Shown piece by piece: positions 37,918-49,498 of a stretch of DNA of 64,000 nt. Made by a program: the position numbers and the translations under genes. Every line of letters begins with the position of its first letter. Position 1 is the first letter of the stretch. The DNA is taken from the NCBI GenBank assembly GCA_030686995.1, contig CM060709.1:15343360-15407359 (forward strand), given 5' to 3'. The DNA is from Artemisia argyi. Its lineage: Eukaryota; Streptophyta; Magnoliopsida; Asterales; Asteraceae. The notes below the pieces were generated by a model. That model was not told the origin of the DNA. It made no database searches and saw nothing but the letters and a program-made list of their open reading frames with translations.

Positions 37918-38253
37918 TCAACCATACAAAGCTTCGAATGGTGCAGCCTTAAGACTTGTGTGGTAGCTATTATTGTAGGAGAACTCCGCAAGGGGTAGAT
38001 ATTTCTCCCAGCCTTTACCAAAGTCTATGATGCATGCACGAAGCATATCCTCCAAAGTTTGAATAGTTCTCTCACTTTGACCATTGGTTTGGGGATGATA
38101 TGCAGTACTCATATCAAGTCTCGTCCCCAAAGCGGTTTGAAGTGATCGCCACAATGCTGACGTGAAACGGCTGTCGTGATCCGAAATAATCGATATCGGA
38201 ACTCCATGACGAGAAACAATCTCCTTCACATACAATCTCGCAAGTTTTTCCAC
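37918..38253 (-). pseudogene. E polyprotein: integrase catalytic core, second part
   Basis: Contains the second catalytic Asp (IISDHDSRF) and the catalytic Glu (NGQSERTIQ). It ends in ALYG followed by TGA. Joined upstream to 38226-39875 only through a one-base frameshift near 38254. Confidence 0.88.
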
Positions 38254-39875
38254 ACTTCATCTTCACTAATTGCAAGGAAATGAGCAGACTTAGTCAAACG
38301 ATCCACAATTACCCATATAGCGTCGTAACCGCTAGCTGTCTTTGGTAATTTGGTAATAAAGTCCATCGTAATCCGCTCCCACTTCCAAACCGGGAGTTCT
38401 GGCTGAGTCAACAATCCTGAAGGTCTTTGATGCTCAGCTTTAACCTTAGAGCAGGTCAAGTACTTACTAACATATAATGCTATATCTGCCTTCATATTTG
38501 GCCACCAATATAATTTCTTCAAATCATGGTACATTTTGTCTGACCCAAGATGAATGGAGTATCTCGACTTATGCGACTCGTGCATAATCAATTCTCGAAT
38601 CCCTCCATACAATGGTACCCAACTTCGTTCTCCAAAACATAACACTCCATCAAAATGCTTAACCAATCCTTTCTCATTTTCTGCCATCCCAAATATATTC
38701 TCAGCAGGTTTATTTTCTGCTTTCAATGCTTCCGTTTGAGCTTCCAATATTTGAGACGGTAATGGCGATACGATAGTCATTCCTAATGACTTAACCCGTA
38801 ATGATGGAATTCTCTCCTTTCGACTAAGAGCATCAGCAACAACGTTTGCTTTACCCGGATGGTAGCGAATTTCACAATCGTAATCGCTTAGCAACTCAAT
38901 CCAACGTCGCTGCCTCATGTTAAGCTCTTTTTTGTTCAGAATGTGTTGCAGACTTTTGTGATCAGTAAACACTACACACTTAGTTCCATACAAGTAATGT
39001 CTCCATATCCTCAAAGCAAAGACCACAGCACCTAACTCCAAATCATGGGTGATGTAGTTCTTCTCATGCTTCTTGAGCTGTCGGGAAGCATAAGCTATCA
39101 CTTTCTCTCGCTGCATTAACACCGCTCCTAAACCTTTATGAGAAGCGTCACAATAGATGACGAAATCCTCGTTACCTGCGGGTAACGCCAAAATAGGAGC
39201 ACTACACAACATTTCCTTAAGTAACTGAAAGACATCCTCTTCCTTATCCCCCCATTCATACTTAACACTCTTTTGAGTCAATTTGGTCAACGGTTTTGCT
39301 ATCTTCGAAAATCCCTCAATGAATCTTCGGTAATAACCGGCTAATCCCAAAAACTGGTGAACTTCTGTTGGGGTCGTAGGTGCAGCCCAATCTTTAATCG
39401 CTTCAATCTTAGCAGGATCCACATGAACTCCTTGTCTATCAATTACATGACCTAGAAATTGTACCGTCGGAATCCAAAATTCACATTTCGAAAACTTGGC
39501 ATACATTTTCTCCTTCCTGAGCAATTCTAAGATAAGTCTTAGATGCTCCTCATGTTCCTTCTCACTCTTCGAATATATCAGAATGTCATCGATGAACACA
39601 ATCACGAACTTATCTAAGTAAGGCTTACACACCCGATTCATGAGATCCATGAATACCGCTGGTGCGTTAGTCAACCCAAACGGCATCATCTGAAACTCGT
39701 AATGCCCGTAACGGGTTCTGAAAGTCGTTTTCGGAATATCTTCCTCGCGCACTCGAAGCTGATGATATCCCGATCTCAAATCGATCTTCGAATACACGCT
39801 CGATCCTTGAAGCTGATCGAACAAATCGTCGATCCTCGGTAACGGGTATCTATTCTTCACTGTTAACTTGTTCAA
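38226..39875 (-). pseudogene. E polyprotein: reverse transcriptase, RNase H, integrase N-terminal part
   Basis: The 549-residue frame has reverse transcriptase motifs [10 protein letters not shown] (near residue 30) and FIDD (94-97), the RNase H block [15 protein letters not shown] (near 235), and the integrase zinc region H...H...C near 450-490, then MDFITKLP with the first catalytic Asp. The zinc region reads YLTC where the family has Cys-x2-Cys, so one zinc ligand is lost. The frame begins after a one-base deletion near 39884 and has no ATG there; it ends in a frameshift near 38254. Confidence 0.9.
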
Positions 39876-41149
39876 CTCTCGAAATCAATACACATTCGGA
39901 ACGATCCATCCTTCTTCTTCACAAATAAGACCGGGGCTCCCCAAGGTGAAGAACTTGGTATTATGAATCCCTTCTCGGCTAACTCCGCTAATTGATTCGA
40001 CAACTCTTCCAGTTCAGTAGGTGCAAGACGATAAGGCGCTCGTGCTACAGGTGCAGCACCAGGTATCAACTCAATCTGAAATTCCACTTGTCGAGTAGGC
40101 GGAATTCCCGGCAAATCATCGGGAAACACATCCGAAAAATCACTAACTATAGGTACATCTCCAATACACCTTTCCTTCTTCTCCTTCTCTCCTTTCTCAG
40201 AAATTTGGGCTAAGAAAAGGTAACTTCCTCTCTCCATTAGCTTCGGCAACTTAGTGCAGGATATGACCGCTAATCTGGATGGGCCTCTCAAATCCTTTCT
40301 ATCTCCTGGTATGTTCAGAATCTCCTTGCCGTAAGGCACCCGCACGATCTTCTCATCGCAGATTATATGGGCACGATACTTCGACAACCAATCGATACCG
40401 ATAATGACATCAAAACTTCCTAATGTGACGGGTAGAAGATCTATGTTGAAAGGACGGTTCAGAAAGTTTAACGTGCATCCACGAATGATAGTCTTAATCC
40501 TTTCTATGTTTCCGTTAGCTAACTCTACATCATAACCAATTCCTAGGGCCATCGGGGATTTCTCAAGTAAGGGTGCAAACTTAGTGGACACAAAACTCTT
40601 ATCGGCACCAGTATCAAATAGTATGGAAGCATAACGATTATTGAGAAGGAACGTACCAGTAACAACGTTCGGATCTTCTCCTCTATCGTTCCCGAGTGCA
40701 TACACTCTTCCATGAGCAACTCCAGCTTCCATACGTTGGTCCCCATTATCTTGTCGTCCACGGTTTCCTCCAGCTCCACGGTTTCCATTATTGTACCCAG
40801 TACCACCCGATCCTTGATTTCCTCGGTTCCACAATTCCCTACATTCATTCCGATAATGTCCTTTCTTTCCACATCCATAGCAAGTAACATTTGCTTTGCC
40901 TATAGTTTCAGGAGTAGCTTGAACCATAGCAAGTGGTCGAGCTCTACAATCCTTAGCTATGTGTCCCATCTTAGAGCAATTCTTGCACATTACCGTACAT
41001 CGACCAGAATGATGCTTGTAACATCGGTTACATTTGGGCGCATCTCCATTGTGGTTCTTCTTGTCTCCATCTCCCATGGCATAAGCTCTAGCAGTTGTTT
41101 GTCGCTTGCTTCGACGATCATTACCCTTAGAGTGATCATCCCTCTTTCT
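39872..41149 (-). pseudogene. E polyprotein: zinc knuckles, protease, start of reverse transcriptase
   Basis: After an in-frame TAA at 41150-41152 the frame continues. Counted from the ATG at 41077, two zinc knuckles C-x2-C-x4-H-x4-C start at residues 31 and 66, with a third partial Cys cluster at 16-27. A Gly/Asn/Arg-rich stretch follows, then the protease active site LFDTGADKS (Asp 155), and the reverse transcriptase entry SSSPWGAPVLFVKKKDG near 377. It then runs out of frame at a one-base deletion in the CID-x-RELN region near 39884. Two knuckles are common in plant Tekay-type gag. Confidence 0.9.
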
Positions 41150-41464
41150 TTATCCATTCTTATCCTTCTCAGCTTCTTCAGATTCCAAAGAGTCCATCAA
41201 TTGTTGAGCGATAGTGATAGCCTCATGTATGTTTGCAGGCTTAGCAGATATCACATCGTTCTTGGTAGCTACCGGCAATCCATCGGTATACCTCTCAATC
41301 TTTTGGGTCTCAGTCCTAACCATATCGGGACAGAGTAAGGCCAACTCTCGATAACGGCGATTGTAAGTTGCCATATCGGTACCTTTCACCTTGTGGTTCC
41401 AGAACTCAATTTCCAATTTCTTAATCTCGTTCCTTGGGCAGTAAGTCTGAATCAACAAAGACTT
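41150..41464 (-). pseudogene. E gag, second part (left of insertion F)
   Basis: Carries the C-terminal half of the retrotransposon gag domain (YCPRNEIKKLEIEFWNHKV, YNRRYRELALLCPDMV). The first half is at 53617-54168; the two parts read in one frame once the duplicated AAATT is counted once. A TAA at 41150-41152 ends it. Confidence 0.9.
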
Positions 41465-41469
41465 AAATT

Positions 41470-41934
41470 TGTTGGGTTTGAAACTGTTGCTGAGTTAAAC
41501 TGCTGCTAAGTGAAACTGCTGCTAATAGTAATGATTCTGCTGCTAATGTCAAAGTGCTGCTGAGGATAAATGCTGCTGACAGAATCTGCTGCTAATGGGA
41601 TAAGGATGTATACGGTTTAGATAAATATAGAATAGATTGTGTAAATATTATATTTATCTAGAATATACTTATCTTGTAGAGAAAGGTATTGTAAACCTAG
41701 TAGGACTCCTTGGCCTATAAATGGAGGATCCTAGGGTTAGTTTATGTACGTGTTATTGTTCACTTCAAGGTTGTAAAACCCTAGCATTGTTGAGTGCTCG
41801 TATTAATAATATTGAAGTGTTGAAAGAGAATCATAATTCTTCTTAAGTTAAGCTTTTATATTCCGCATATTAGCTTAAGTGTTCATTCAAGTTAACTTCT
41901 ATATAAGATCGTTTAAGCTCGACTGGGATCAACA
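41470..41934 (+). mobile_element. 5' LTR of element F
   Basis: Begins TGTTGGGTTTG and ends GGGATCAACA. Six CTGCTG-type motifs lie in its first 130 bases. The TATA box TATAAA is at 41716-41721. Three differences from the 3' LTR were seen, one of them next to the TATA box (TATAAATGG against TATAAAAGG). Confidence 0.95.
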
Positions 41935-41935
41935 A

Positions 41936-41950
41936 GTGGTATCAGAGCTT
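41936..41950 (+). other. Primer-binding site of element F (tRNA-Met type)
   Basis: TGGTATCAGAGC lies two bases after the 5' LTR, the standard copia site complementary to the initiator tRNA-Met 3' end. Confidence 0.93.
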
Positions 41951-42019
41951 GTGATCTAGAAGTTATTAACAAGAAGATTTTGTTTCTTAAAAGTTTGCTG
42001 TTCCAAATCTACTGCTACG

Positions 42020-44652
42020 ATGGGCGATGAAACTCATATGGTGACTGCTTCAAGGGTTCCCATGCTGAATCCTGCTGAGTATGAGCTTTGGAAGAGAAGG
42101 ATTAGACAATATATTCGCATGATTGATTTCAATATGTGGAATGTTATTGTTAATGGTGATTCTGTGCATGAGAAGAGTGCTGATGGTAAGGAGATACCAA
42201 TCAAGTCTGCTGAAGCTAATGCAGCAAGGAAGATGGAAATCAAAGCACATAGTATTCTCTTAATGGGAATACCTAATGAATTTCAAATGGACTTTGATGA
42301 CTGTGAATCAGGAAAAGAATTGATGGATGCTGTTGAATTCAGGTTTGGAGGGAATGATGCTACTAAGAAGTCAAGGAAAAACATGCTGAAGCATCAGTTT
42401 GAGAATTTTACTTCTGAAAGTGGAGAGAAGATTATTGGCACATATAACAGGCTGAACCAACTTGTTAGCCATCTAAAGCTTGTTGGTTATGTGGTTCCAC
42501 AAGAAGATGTAAATCTAAAATTTCTTAGAAGTCTTGCACCTGAATGGAGTATGCACACAGTTGTTTGGAGAAATAAGCCTGATTTTGAAACTATGAAGTT
42601 GGAGAGTCTCTATAACAACTTGAGAGTGTATGAAGCAGAATTGTCTACCTCTTCTACTTCATCCTCTGGTACTCAAAATCTTGCCTTTGTATCCTCTAAA
42701 GGAAAAGAACCTCACTCTGCTGCTCATTCTACTGCTTATGGAGTCTCTGCTGCTGATGGATCTGCTGCCAGTTCAAATGATAAGATCTCTACTAGTGATA
42801 TTGCTTTGTGTGCATTCTTGGCTGAGCTCACAACTACTATAAGATCACATGTCTTAAATCAAGATTTGGATTACATTGATCCTGATGATCTTGAAGAAAT
42901 TGATCTTAAATGGAAAATGGCTATGTTAACTTTGAGGGCAAGAAAGTTCTTGAAAAAGACTGGAAAAGAAGTCAAGTATAAAGCTAAAGATAGTCCAGGC
43001 TTTGACAAATCAAAGATAGAATGCTACAACTGCAACAGGAAGGGACATTTTGCTAGAGAATGTAGAGCTCCAAAGAAGAATGCTGATGCTGCAAAGAAAG
43101 TTTCTGAAGAATCAAAGACTACTGCACTAGTGTCTTGTGATGGACTGGGAGATTATGATTGGAGTGATATGGCTGAAGAAGAACCGAACTTCTCTTTGGT
43201 AGCTGTTGATCAACCCAAGGTGCAAAACTTTGCACTTATAGCCTATGGTTCATCATCAGGCTCTGACTCTGAGGTATCTAATGATTCAGACTTATCTATG
43301 TGTTCTTTTAAATCTTGTGCTGACACTATAGAAGAACTTAAGTCTAGGAATGAGAGCTTAAATAAAGAAATTGAACACCTAAAACTTGATAACTTAGGTT
43401 ACAAAGTAGGTATTCAAAATGTTGAAAGAAGATTAGAATATCTTAAAGAGTGTGAGAAGGAATATGTAGATCAACTTAATCTCAGAGATATAGAAATTTT
43501 TAAGAAAAACAGTGAAGTAGAAGTTCTTAAAAATAAGTTGGTAGAAGCAGAAAAAGAAAAAGAGGAAGCTCTTGCTGAAAAAGATAAACATGTAGTAAGA
43601 GTTCAAAAACAAAAATTTGCTTCTGATATGGTTCATAAATCTATTGAGAATAATTTGATGAGAAAAGGTAGTGGAATTGGGTATAATGAAGTGGCTCCTC
43701 CAGCCAAAAGTGCTTTTGCTCCACCAGGAAAAGAACTATCCTTCATTAGTGAGCTAAGTATTGAAAAACCTGTAGGTGAATGTAGTACAAGTAAAATTGA
43801 AACACCTAAGGCTGAGGATAGAAAATTTCCAGAAGCACCAATTATTGAGGATTGGTATTCTGATACTGACAGTGATGAGGAACAGGTTAATCAAACACAA
43901 ACTGTGAAAAAGGAAGAAATTCCTACCAAGTTTAAACCTAAAATTGAACAGGTTAAGTTTGTCAAACCTGTGTTAGGAAATAAATTCTCTAGGAAAATGG
44001 TAGAATACAATGAGATACCTAGAGAACAGATGGAAAGGTTCAATAATAAGCCTAGGGGTAACCAGAGAAACTTCAATAACCTAGTTTCAAACAGATTAGG
44101 TAATCAGTTTCAATTACAAAAGAAGGCTTGTTATAAGTGTGGTAGCTTTGACCACTTGATTGTTAGATGTCCTGAACACCAAAAGCCTGTTTGGAATCAA
44201 TACACTAGGGTGAATCATAAATATGTAACTAAACAAACTCACCCACATCCAAATAGAAACATGGTTCCAAGAGCTGTTTTGTTGAGATCTGGTGCTACTA
44301 GATCTATTTATGCTGCTAAATCAATGGTGTTTTCAAATCAACAACTAGTTCTTCTACTGGCTCTACTGCTAGTAAGTATTCTGCTGCCAGTATGCACTCT
44401 GCTGCTAGCAAGCAATCTGCTGCTAGTACAAAACTTTCTACTTCTGGGCCAAAAGTTTTAACAAATACAGTTGTTGGTAATCACTTTTATGCTGTTAAGG
44501 CCTCAGCTTGCTGGACTTGGAAACCAAAAACAAATGGTTCAAATTCTGTTTCCAAGGATAGTAGTGCATCAAGTGATTTAAAGAAATTTGATTATGTTGA
44601 TGCACAGGGCAAATCCAAGTCAGTAATGGCTTGGGTCGTCAAGAGGAACTAA
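42020..44652 (+). pseudogene. Gag of element F, frameshifted near its 3' end
   Basis: The main frame (42020-44461, 813 residues) holds the copia gag region: LWKRRIRQYIRMIDFNMWNVI near 22-45 and a UBN2-type domain to about 210. A zinc knuckle (C-x2-C-x4-H-x4-C) starts at residue 335, an acidic YDWSDMAEEE block near 375, a long coiled coil (about 440-545), and a second knuckle at 704. Near 44270-44330 the reading shifts by one base; the shifted frame encodes a Ser-Ala-Ala-Ser repeat and the family's normal end ([17 protein letters not shown]), stopping at 44652. In the unshifted frame the same bases give a meaningless Leu-rich tail. The overall form matches Asteraceae SIRE-like gag that I remember. 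Confidence 0.85.
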
Positions 44653-47600
44653 TGTCTCTATTTTTCATGTGCAGGTCAATCTACTGGATGAGCTTAAGGA
44701 TATGGGTATTGTTGACAGTGGATGTTCTGGTCACATGACAGGAGATGAGTCTCAACTTGAAGACTTTGAGGCTTTTGATGGTGGTTATGTTGCTTTTGGG
44801 AATGATCCAAAAGGTGGAAAGATTGTTGGAATAGGAACTCTAAAGACTGGAAATTTGGACTTTGAGAAGGTGTTTCTTGTGAAAGGACTTAAGTTTAATC
44901 TTTTTAGTGTCTCACAAATGTGTGACAAAAAGAACTTTGTTCTTTTTACAGACACTGAGTGTATGATCCTTTCTCTTGACTATCAATTGCCAGATGACAA
45001 ATCTGTACTTTTGAAGGTCCCTAGAAAAGAGAATATATACAGTGACCATATTAAGAACATTGTTCCTAAGAGGACTTTGACTTGTCTAATTGCAAAAGCC
45101 ACTGTTGATGAGTCCAAATTATGGCATAGAAGATTGGGACATCTGAATTACAAGACCATGAACAAATTGGTAAAAGGAAATCTGGTCAGAGGAATGCCTA
45201 CAAAGACTTTTGAAAATTGTGAAATTTGTGTTGCATGTCAAAAGGGTAAACAACACAGAGTTTCATTCAAGTCTAAGACTGTGAATACAAATACTGAGCC
45301 ACTACATCTATTGCATATGGACTTATTTGGGCCTGTATTTGTCAAAAGCTTGAACAAGAAGTCATATTGTCTTGTTGTCACTGATGACTTTAGCAGGTTT
45401 ACTTGGGTATTCTTTCTTGCTACAAAAGATGAAACTCCAGAAATACTCAAGGCATTTATTACAAGAGTTGAAAACCTGTACAATCACAAGGTGAAGATTA
45501 TCAGATGTGACAATGGTACTGAGTTCAAGAATAGTGTGATGAATCAATTCTGTGTGGGGAAAGGAATTCTAAGACAGTACAGTGTAGCAAGAACTCCACA
45601 ACAGAATAGTGTTACAGAAAGAAGAAACAGGACACTTATTGAGGCTGCAAGAACAATGTTATCTGATTCAAAACTACCAATTCCTTTTTGGGCTGAAGCT
45701 GTGAACACTGCATGCTTTGTGCAGAATAGAAGTAAGGTAGTCAAGCCTCATAATAAGACTCCATATGAGTTATTTCATGGAAAGAAGCCACTGATTGACT
45801 TTCTCAAACCATTTGGATGTCCTGTTACTATTTTGAACACTAAGGATCAGCTAGGCAAATTTGATGAAAAAGCTGATGAAGGAAATTTGGTTGGTTACTC
45901 TGTGATTAGTAAAGCTTTCAGAGTATACAATAAGAGAACCAAACATGTAGAGGAGACTTTGCATATTAAGTTTTCTGAGAACACATCAAATCCTGATGGA
46001 AAAGGACCAGAATGGCTGTTTAATGTGGATATGCTTACCAAGACAATGAACTATGTACCAGTTATTGCTAGTGTTGACAAGCCACAAGAAGAGTTTGTCT
46101 TGTTTGAGAAACTTAAGGTTGGTCCTACTTTACTACCCTCTCAGACTGATCTAGGTCCTAAGGATGATGTGGTTACTCATGAGAAAACTAAGGAAACTGA
46201 AGATGATATTGAAATTCCTATTGAAGCTGAAAAAGAAACAAGTGTGGATCCCAAAATAGTTGTTGATGTCTCTCCTTCAAAGACAGAAGACTCTGCTGCT
46301 GACTCAACAGACTCTACTGCTAGGCCAAAAGTTACAACTACTGCTCCACCACATTCTGCTTCCAAGCCTACTAACTCTACTGCTACTTCAGTGTTTCCTC
46401 ATTTGGATTCTCAGGGCAGACCCATTGTTGATTCATTCTACCCTGATGATCCAAATATGCCTCCTCTTGAGAATATTTACTATGACACAGATAATGATGT
46501 TCTTGATGGTCAGTTATTTGGAGCTTCTGCAGATTTTACTAACTTGGAACTCAATATTCCTGTTAGTCCTACAACTACCACAAGAATATACAAGGATCAT
46601 CCAAAAGATCAAATTCTAAGTGATCCACAATCATCTATTCAAACTAGGCAGATGACTAAAGCTTTGAAAGATCTTCAACATCAAAGTTTCTTTGCCAGAT
46701 CACTGCATCAAAGAAATAGTCATAAAGATCTTCAAAATTGCCTGTTTGCATGTTTTCTTTCTCAAATTGAACCCAAAAACACTTACACAGCCTTACAAGA
46801 AGCAAGTTGGGTGGAAGCAATGCAAGATGAGCTTCTACAATTTAAGCTGCAAGAGGTTTGGACTTTGGTTGAACTGCCAAATGGAAAAAGAGTAATTGGC
46901 ACAAAATGGGTTTTCAGATGCAAAAGAGATGAGAGAGGAATTGTCATAAGGAATAAAGCAAGGTTAGTAGCACAGGGATACACACAACAAGAAGTACTTG
47001 ATTATGATGAGGTATTTGCTCCAGTGGCAAGAATAGAAGCAATTAGAATATTCTTGGCTTATGCTTCATACAAAGACTTTGTAGTGTATCAGATGGATGT
47101 AAAAAGTGCCTTTCTGTATGGGACCATTATAGAAGAGGTGTATGTGTCTCAACCACCTGGCTTTGAAGACCCTGATCACCCTGACAAAGTTTACAAAGTG
47201 AATAGAGCAATGTATGGCTTACATCAAGCTCCTAGAGCTTGGTATGATACTTTGTCCACATATCTGCTAGAATCTGGGTTTAGTAGAGGAAAGATTGATA
47301 AAACTTTGTTCCTCAAAAGACAAAAGGATGACATTTTGCTGGTTCAAATTTATTTTGATGACATCATCTTTGGGTCTACAAACAAAGCCATGTGTGTTAG
47401 TTTTGAGAAGCTTATGAAGGACAAGTTTGCTATGAGTTCAATGGGAGAACTCACTTTCTTTTTAGGTCTTCAAGTTACACAGAAAGAAAATGGCATATTT
47501 ATTAGTCAGGATAAGTATGTCAATGACATTTTGAAGAAATTTGGTTTTGAAGATGCTAAACCTGCCAAGACTACCATGGACACTAATAAGCCATTGTTGA

Positions 47601-48160
47601 AGGATGAATATGGAAAGGAGGTGGATATACACTTGTACAGGTCAATGATAGGCTCATTGATGTATCTTACAGCATCAAGGCCTGATATCATGTTTGCTGT
47701 GTGTGCCTGTGCAAGATTTCAAGTGTGTCCCAAAGAATCACATCTCTATGCTGTGAAGAGAATTTTTAGATATCTAAGGCATCAACCAAAATTGGGCCTT
47801 TGGTATCCTAAGGATTCACCATTTGATTTGGTCTCCTACTCAGATAGTGACTATGCTGGAGCTTCTTTGGATAGAAAGTTAACAACAGGGGGTTGTCAAT
47901 TTCTAGGAAGCAGATTGGTGTCATGGCAATGTAAGAAGCAAACTGTGGTGGCTAATTCTACAACTGAGGCTGAGTATGTGGCTGCTTCAAGTTGCTGTGG
48001 ACAAGTTCTCTGGATGCAGAATCAATTATTGGATTATGGGTACAATTTCATGAATACCAAAATTCATATTGATAACAACAGCACACTTTGCATAATTAAA
48101 AATCCTGTTTTTCATTCTAAAACAAAACACATTGAGATAACAATAGCACACTTTGCATAA
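44645..48160 (+). pseudogene. Pol of element F (PR-INT-RT-RNase H), RNase H end damaged
   Basis: Counting from 44669: protease Asp-Ser-Gly at 16-18; integrase zinc region H...H...C-x2-C at about 150-190; catalytic Asp 217, Asp 280 and Glu near 316; reverse transcriptase about 745-985 with YFDD near 895 (YVDD is usual); RNase H with Asp near 1057, Glu near 1099 and Asp near 1133. The frame has no ATG until 44702, just before the protease. It overlaps the gag end in another frame, and a splice-acceptor-like TTTTTCATGTGCAG precedes it. At 48130 a 30-base duplicate of 48070-48103 replaces the normal segment after KTKHIEI, giving an early stop; the true C-terminal end survives out of context at 48166-48264. 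Confidence 0.88.
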
Positions 48161-48597
48161 TTAAAGTTCATACTGATAACAATGTTGCTGATCTTCTCAC
48201 TAAACATTTTGATGTGGGGAGATTTCAATTCTTGATTGCAAATATTGGTATGATCAATCTTTGAAAAACTTATCTCTTTGTTTTTGTATAAGTGTGTAAA
48301 GACATTGTGCTGCTTGTTACTCTGCTGCTTATCATAAAGCATATATTTGTATTGCAATGTACTATGCTGCTAACTCTACTGCTAGTACATATGTTTGTTT
48401 GCTTTGTGGTGTTTTGTCTAATATTGTGCAGGAATAAGTCTTGATGCTGATTTGCAAAGAACAATATTTAGATAACAAAAGGAAGCACACTTGTTATTCA
48501 TTAAAATCAGAAGTCTCTACATCATAAGAGATTACAAAAACAACTTCTGAAACTATTACAGTGTGCAAGAACATCAGATGACTACAACCTACAACCA
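48161..48597 (+). other. Pol end remnant and spacer of element F
   Basis: 48166-48264 encodes the normal pol C terminus (NVADLLTKHFDVGRFQF type) but is cut off by the stop at 48160. From 48265 the sequence is non-coding and holds several CTGCTG(C)TA-type motifs (48308-48390). Confidence 0.75.
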
Positions 48598-49266
48598 CTA
48601 CTTCCTAGGGCATGGCAGTCCAAGAACAATCTTTCTTTCTTTTGGAAGAGGAGAGTTTGTCTTTCTTGTCCTCTTTGCCTTGGTGGATTTCTTTGGTCGT
48701 GGCCTTGATGACTGAGGCCTCTCAGGAGTGGAAGGTGGTTGATTTGGAGGCTCATCCTCATCTGAAGAAGTGCAGATAAATGGGGAAACAAGCTCTCTTG
48801 GGGATGGTTGTCTGACAGGTATCCAAGCTGTATCCTCTGATGACTTTGAAGATGATGGAGATTGTGGGGACATCACAGCTTTACCCCTGGAAGTGCTGGG
48901 GGTTTGATTCAAGTTGAGGAGATCTTTGAACATCGGAAGATCATGTTTTCTCTTCCTTGCTTGCTCCTTGGTTCTACAACCGTCATGAGGAGGACGGAAT
49001 GGTGGTACATAAGTTTCAAATGGGCTCTCATCTTCTGATGTTGAATCAGAAGAGATGTTGATAATTTTGGGGGTTGATTTCATGATTATTTGATTTGATT
49101 GGAGATAAGTGAAGATTTGATTTGGTTGATTGGCATTTTGATTGCGATTAGGGTTTGAGTGTGATAAATTAGGGAAAAGATTTGGTCCATTTTTATAAGG
49201 GTTACGGTTTATTCTCACATTAAATGCTGAGGATCTTTGACTTTTTGACCAAGGTTGTTTCGTCAA
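48598..49266 (-). CDS. Antisense ORF of element F
   Basis: The minus-strand frame of 222 residues is intact. A second ATG at 49083 (residue 62) may be the real start: TTATAAAA lies 108 bases upstream of it on the minus strand (49198-49191), a telobox-type AAACCCTAA lies between, and a 16-codon upstream ORF ends before it. From that ATG the product has 161 residues: a KIINISSDSTSEDES block like a SUMO-interaction motif, Ser/Pro-rich acidic stretches, a basic KEQARKRKH patch, and a C-terminal RPRPKKSTKAKRTRKT patch resembling a nuclear localisation signal. No family is recognised. Antisense ORFs between pol and the 3' LTR are known in other plant LTR elements. It diverges from the sense ORF starting at 49499. 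Confidence 0.6.
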   Translation of the reverse strand: MTKQPWSKSQRSSAFNVRINRNPYKNGPNLFPNLSHSNPNRNQNANQPNQIFTYLQSNQIIMKSTPKIINISSDSTSEDESPFETYVPPFRPPHDGCRTKEQARKRKHDLPMFKDLLNLNQTPSTSRGKAVMSPQSPSSSKSSEDTAWIPVRQPSPRELVSPFICTSSDEDEPPNQPPSTPERPQSSRPRPKKSTKAKRTRKTNSPLPKERKIVLGLPCPRK

Positions 49267-49498
49267 TTATACTGCTGGATTATTTCACTCTGCTGCTAGT
49301 TTTATGACTCTGCTGCTGGTGTTATTGTGCTGCTACGGTTGAAAGTGTGAGGGTGGGATGTGTAACTTCCTGAATCAGTTTAAAACCTAATTGCTCTTTC
49401 AAATTGGTTTTCTCACATCACAAATTGAAGTTATCACAAACCCTAATACTTTATTTCTCTCAAAGTCAATAATTCCCAATTTCCCTAAACCCTAATTC
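49146..49498. promoter_or_regulatory. Candidate divergent internal promoter of element F
   Basis: The start codons of the antisense and sense ORFs are 232 bp apart (49266 and 49499). Telobox AAACCCTAA copies lie at 49438-49446 and 49484-49492 on the plus strand, and one reads on the minus strand at 49154-49146. TATA-like TTATAAAA (minus, 49198-49191) and TTTAAAA (plus, about 49379) are placed for transcription outward both ways, and a CT-rich stretch precedes 49499. Teloboxes are typical of plant gene promoters. Function is inferred. Confidence 0.45.

Noticed and set aside
40543..41338. Overlapping ORFs on both strands within the E gag-protease region
   Set aside because: They are shadows of the minus-strand polyprotein with no conserved features of their own.
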